NCBI GenBank assembly: GCA_009733575.1
Contig: ML769579.1
Coordinates: forward strand, 1 to 64,000
Reading direction: 5' to 3'
From: Gymnopus androsaceus JB14
Lineage: Eukaryota; Basidiomycota; Agaricomycetes; Agaricales; Omphalotaceae
DNA length: 64,000 nt
Position numbers and translations under genes: made by a program. How positions within the stretch are numbered: position 1 is the stretch's first letter; every line of letters begins with the position of its first letter. The notes beneath the pieces were generated by a model. The model searched no databases. It saw only the letters and a list, made by a program, of their open reading frames with translations, and was not told where the DNA came from. Below, in pieces: positions 60,864 to 64,000 of this stretch.

Positions 60864-61967
60864 TATCGATGATGGATAAGCTGACGAGCTTTGGCTTTTA
60901 TTGCACCAACCCTTTTATACCCAAAACATATTCCCGCCAAGGTGCGAAAGCATTCCCTAACAATAGCGTCCTAAAACTAACTGAACTGGGGGATTTATAT
61001 CGGCGAAAGTAGCGTATGGTTGCAATTGAGTTATCATTGGAGTAGGGGAGTAGGGGAGTGTCTAAACTCTTCTAGGCCAAGGATACGTCGACTATGACTG
61101 AATCACTGAGTCTTTGCTTTTGCAGTGAGATCATGGAAAGATAGCGTACCAATGCAAAGTTATAGTTATCTGACTAAACTGGATCGCACAAGGCTGCATG
61201 CGAGAAAGAAGCGTGTCTTCGAATTCAATCCAACGGAGCCGCGCTATGGCTTCCTCCTGAATGGTAAGTATGAGAACTTGAGAAGATCGGAACGGAATAC
61301 AAACGAAGCCCGTTCGTTCGTTTCGGTGAATGACCGAAGCTTCTCCCTGGAATCTGTCCTGTGACAAGATCAGAGAACTCATTCTTTGGAGAAACTTCAA
61401 AAGAAACCACATTTACTTCCGAGGAGTGCTGGTGCAACGCTCAATATTGCACGACTCCACAAACTTTAGAAATCCCTGAGAAGAAGCAAGATACGGAGAG
61501 ACACGGCCGGTGCCTAGAAGCCAACTAACTGTTCACTAGACCGCTCATCCATGACAGTCGCAGTCAGCCTGCCAGCGGAATCCAGAATAATAATACCTCC
61601 CTGAACAATCCCTGATTGTAGGGCGGATAGCAGCATTTATTCGGGGACATTGACATTTGGCATTGACATTTTATTCTGCACTTCTTCGGTTGGACTCAGT
61701 GGAGTCTGGGTCCACTGGCTAATCTGTTGAACCTAAATTGACCAAGGCTCCAGAGATTTGCATAAATAGGATAGTGATGATGTCGAGTTTAAAGAATCAA
61801 GTCCCGCTAATTTGATTGTAACCGAGTCATTTCATTCAATCGCTTTCTTTCATCCCATCTCATCCGCTTGTGACCATAGAACAAGTCAAATTTCGACAAG
61901 CTCTGTAAGTACTTATTATCTTTCGATATTTACTTACTGAACACATTTCCCTAGCTTCTCACTAGCG
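60864..61967. other. Divergent intergenic region, no gene seen
   Basis: Promoters of THI4 (-) and chorismate mutase (+). Short frames at 61125-61364 and 61131-61412 overlap antisense and lack family character. CT-rich sequence (CTTTCTTTCATCCCATC) lies about 120 bp upstream of the chorismate mutase ATG. Confidence 0.45.
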
Positions 61968-63077
61968 ATGCAATCTAATCTCACCAGTGGGGATCCATTG
62001 TCCTTGGATCGGATACGTTCCGTCCTTACTCGACTGGAGGACACAATCATCTTTGATCTCATTGAGAGAGCTCAGTTTGCTCATAATCCACGAATGTACC
62101 AGCGAGGAGCGTTCAAAGAACTCCATGACATTGGCTTTGACGGAAGCTGGCTTGAATGGTTCTTGAAGGAAATCGAGAGCTTCCATGGTATAGCTTTATT
62201 TCGTTTCTTTCAATAAATGACTCATTATTAACCTATATTGCAGCAAAAGCAAGACGCTACACTAGGCAAGCTACATATAGCCACTTCCTAGTTTTGACCC
62301 TCAACTTATCATTCCGCTCAGCCCCGATGAATACCCCTTTACATCCAACCTTCCCGACCCAGTAATTGCTCCCCTTCAGTTCCCAGAAATCCTCTTCCCG
62401 AACAAGATCAACGCAAATCCTTCAATACTATCCTTCTACGTCCGTTCCATCGTTCCGCGCATAACACGACGTGCAACGCTCTCATTAGCTGCCTCGAAGC
62501 GGGCCAAGGGTATCGCTGGCGATGAAGAATACGAGGACGATGGGAACTATGGTAGCGCAGCGACCATTGACATTGAAGTATTGCAGGCGATAAGTAAACG
62601 AGTGCATTACGGTGCGTATGTATTACTATCCTAAACCTTTCAATCTTACTCAGTCGTCATCCTAGGCAAATTCGTCTCAGAATCTAAATTCTTAGAAAAC
62701 CCTAGCGCATTCATTCCACATATCCTTAAACCCAATCCACAAATCCTCGAGGATCTCATAACCAAACCGGAAGTCGAGCGCAAGCTACTACAACGACTGC
62801 GAGGCAAAGCGGAGACTTATGCGCAAGAATTTGCTGCAGATGGCTCACCCAAGCGGTATAAACGGTGCTTCTACTGCAAAAATTGAGGTAGACGGTGTCG
62901 TAGACCTTTACGAAAGCTACATCATCCCTCTGACGAAGGAAGTTGAGGTAAGGAGTTTTATCACCGAGTGCTTGCTTTGCTCACGATTCATTTTAGGTGG
63001 AATATCTCCTACATCGACTTGACGGGCTATCGGAGGACGATGTTCGTAGGCTTGAGACAAAGAGCGGAACAGTGTAA
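61968..63077 (+). CDS. ARO7: Chorismate mutase (AroQ type)
   Basis: Converts chorismate to prephenate for Phe/Tyr synthesis. Exons are 61968-62187, 62244-62265, 62322-62611, 62666-62947 and 62997-63077. The 22-nt second exon (AKARRYT) is followed by an intron with a GC donor (AG|GCAAGC, 62266-62321). Family motifs: [137 protein letters not shown] and [16 protein letters not shown]. Exon 4 has one extra base in a CCC run near 62848 (DGSP then SGING), which breaks the frame just before the C-terminal helices. It is otherwise a standard fungal enzyme. Confidence 0.9.
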
Positions 63078-63550
63078 ACTATGTCTACTTACAGTTCCTC
63101 CTAATGAATACCCCCCGACTGCAACAAAATCAATAATCATTCACTATTAGAAAATGAAGCATACAGAGTATCGACCGACACGTTACTGTAATAGAAACAA
63201 CAGGAGGTTGATTGGATAGGACGTATAAATGTAAGCACAGGGCATATAAGTCAGAAAAGAATAACGAAGGGCTACAGAAAACAAGATTCCACAATCCAAT
63301 CCGCGAAAAAGAAAGAAAAAAGCAAGCAAGAAAGATCGACAGCGGAGATGCAATGATCACATAGTTGTAGCAATGGGGTTAACGTACACAAAAGTTTGGA
63401 AGAAAGATAGAGTTGGCGATGGAGAGATTTGGGGTTTGTATAATAATTTATAAAAAGCATCCAAGGGTATACTTGGCGATGATAGTATGTAGATCACAAT
63501 CCGAGATCTGCAAAGTGGCGCATAAGCGATGATGGGTAGACTGCAAACTT
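63078..63550. other. Intergenic region between convergent genes
   Basis: Shared 3' flanks of chorismate mutase and the septin; A-rich, no gene seen. Confidence 0.5.
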
Positions 63551-64000
63551 TCAATACACACCTTGGAGCAGCTTGTCCCTTTGCTCGTCAGTGATCTGAC
63601 TCGTCGCACGGCGGGCAAGAAGTTTTTCTGTTCTGTATTTCTCATAAAGAACTTCCTTTGTGTGAACTTTTAGGACCTAAAAATGAAAGATTATTATTAG
63701 TACGTGGATCGTTTGTGGAACAACGAGACGTGTGAACTAACCTTGAGATGTGTAGAAAGCACAGCTGTTCTCAGAGCAGCAAAATCGCAGTGATCGGGGT
63801 CTAGCACATCCACAGTTCCCCATCGGAATTTGCGAATGAAGACACCCTTGAGATCTTCAGGCGGACCTTGCAGGTAAGGATCTTGGCGGACACTATGAAT
63901 GGATCCTGGAGGAATCGGGATGGTATCATGTCCATCTTCGGACTGTTGTACAGGGGAGGAGGGAGCCGTCCTCAATACCTGGTCATCAGTAGACGTATGT
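63551..64000 (-). CDS. Septin, C-terminal part (gene continues past the window)
   Basis: Two exons visible: 63742-64000 (open to the edge) and 63551-63676. The intron 63677-63741 has a TACTAAT branch-like site. The sequence RKFRWGTVDVLDPDHCDF and LRTAVLSTHLKVLKVHTKEV, then LYEKYRTEKLL, matches the end of the septin GTPase domain (W-G-x-V-x-V near the G interface, H-C-D-F). The C-terminus is short (ATSQITDEQRDKLLQGVY). A Ser/Pro-rich insertion (TAPSSPVQQSEDG, PIPPGSIHSV) lies ahead of the WGTV motif where septins normally have a short loop. The septin class cannot be fixed from this part. Confidence 0.75.

Noticed and set aside
60864..61100. Possible TPP riboswitch upstream of THI4
   Set aside because: I looked for the CTGAGA and ACCTGA-type conserved elements on the minus strand and did not find a convincing set.

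Overview
The window is nuclear DNA from a filamentous basidiomycete, almost certainly a mushroom-forming Agaricomycete. The genes are intron-dense, with introns of about 45-75 bp and GT..AG (occasionally GC..AG) ends. Lineage-typical families are present: a CxC2/KDZ transposase, NACHT-WD40 STAND receptors, DUF6699 proteins, a Y3-like secreted lectin and a small AIG1-like GTPase. Where a complete splice model is given, I wrote out the exons from the sequence and checked that their lengths sum to a multiple of three. Family names come from motif recognition only; no database search was run.

Layout. 0-9.2 kb is mobile/immune material: an uncertain partial gene, a full-length KDZ DDE transposase (1334-5295), a palindromic repeat field (5335-5712), and a NACHT-WD40 gene that begins abruptly at its Walker B motif (5721-9204, frameshifted). 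9.8-15.3 kb holds an NDPK-fold protein lacking the catalytic His, an OXR1/TLDc protein and a small zinc-binding-like gene with one extra base. 15.4-23.6 kb is a tandem segmental duplication of about 4 kb. Each unit carries a DUF6699 gene, a decayed F-box/LRR-like gene and the 5' end of a derlin; only the right-hand derlin is complete. 24.5-30.4 kb has TAM41, a small secreted kinase-fold protein, a relic of the NACHT gene 5' end, a Y3-like lectin and a UBC fragment. 31.8-34.5 kb has a possible membrane protein and a P-loop GTPase.

35-48.4 kb is a housekeeping block: RIB7, a 10-exon thioesterase with a 4-nt microexon, the RRP3/DDX47 helicase, an AidB-like acyl-CoA dehydrogenase and a Cdc7/SepH-type septation kinase. 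Most of these carry isolated one-base indels that look like consensus errors. 48.8-57.9 kb holds two intact NACHT-WD40 receptors facing each other tail to tail; one has 14 near-identical WD40 blades built from a two-blade repeat. 58.5-64 kb returns to core genes: NAS2/PSMD9, THI4, chorismate mutase and a partial septin.

Main interest: three generations of one NACHT-WD40 lineage in one window (intact, truncated beside a transposon, 5' relic); recent blade amplification in a second receptor; a minimal secreted kinase-like protein; a pseudo-NDPK; and very short exons of 4 and 7 nt.
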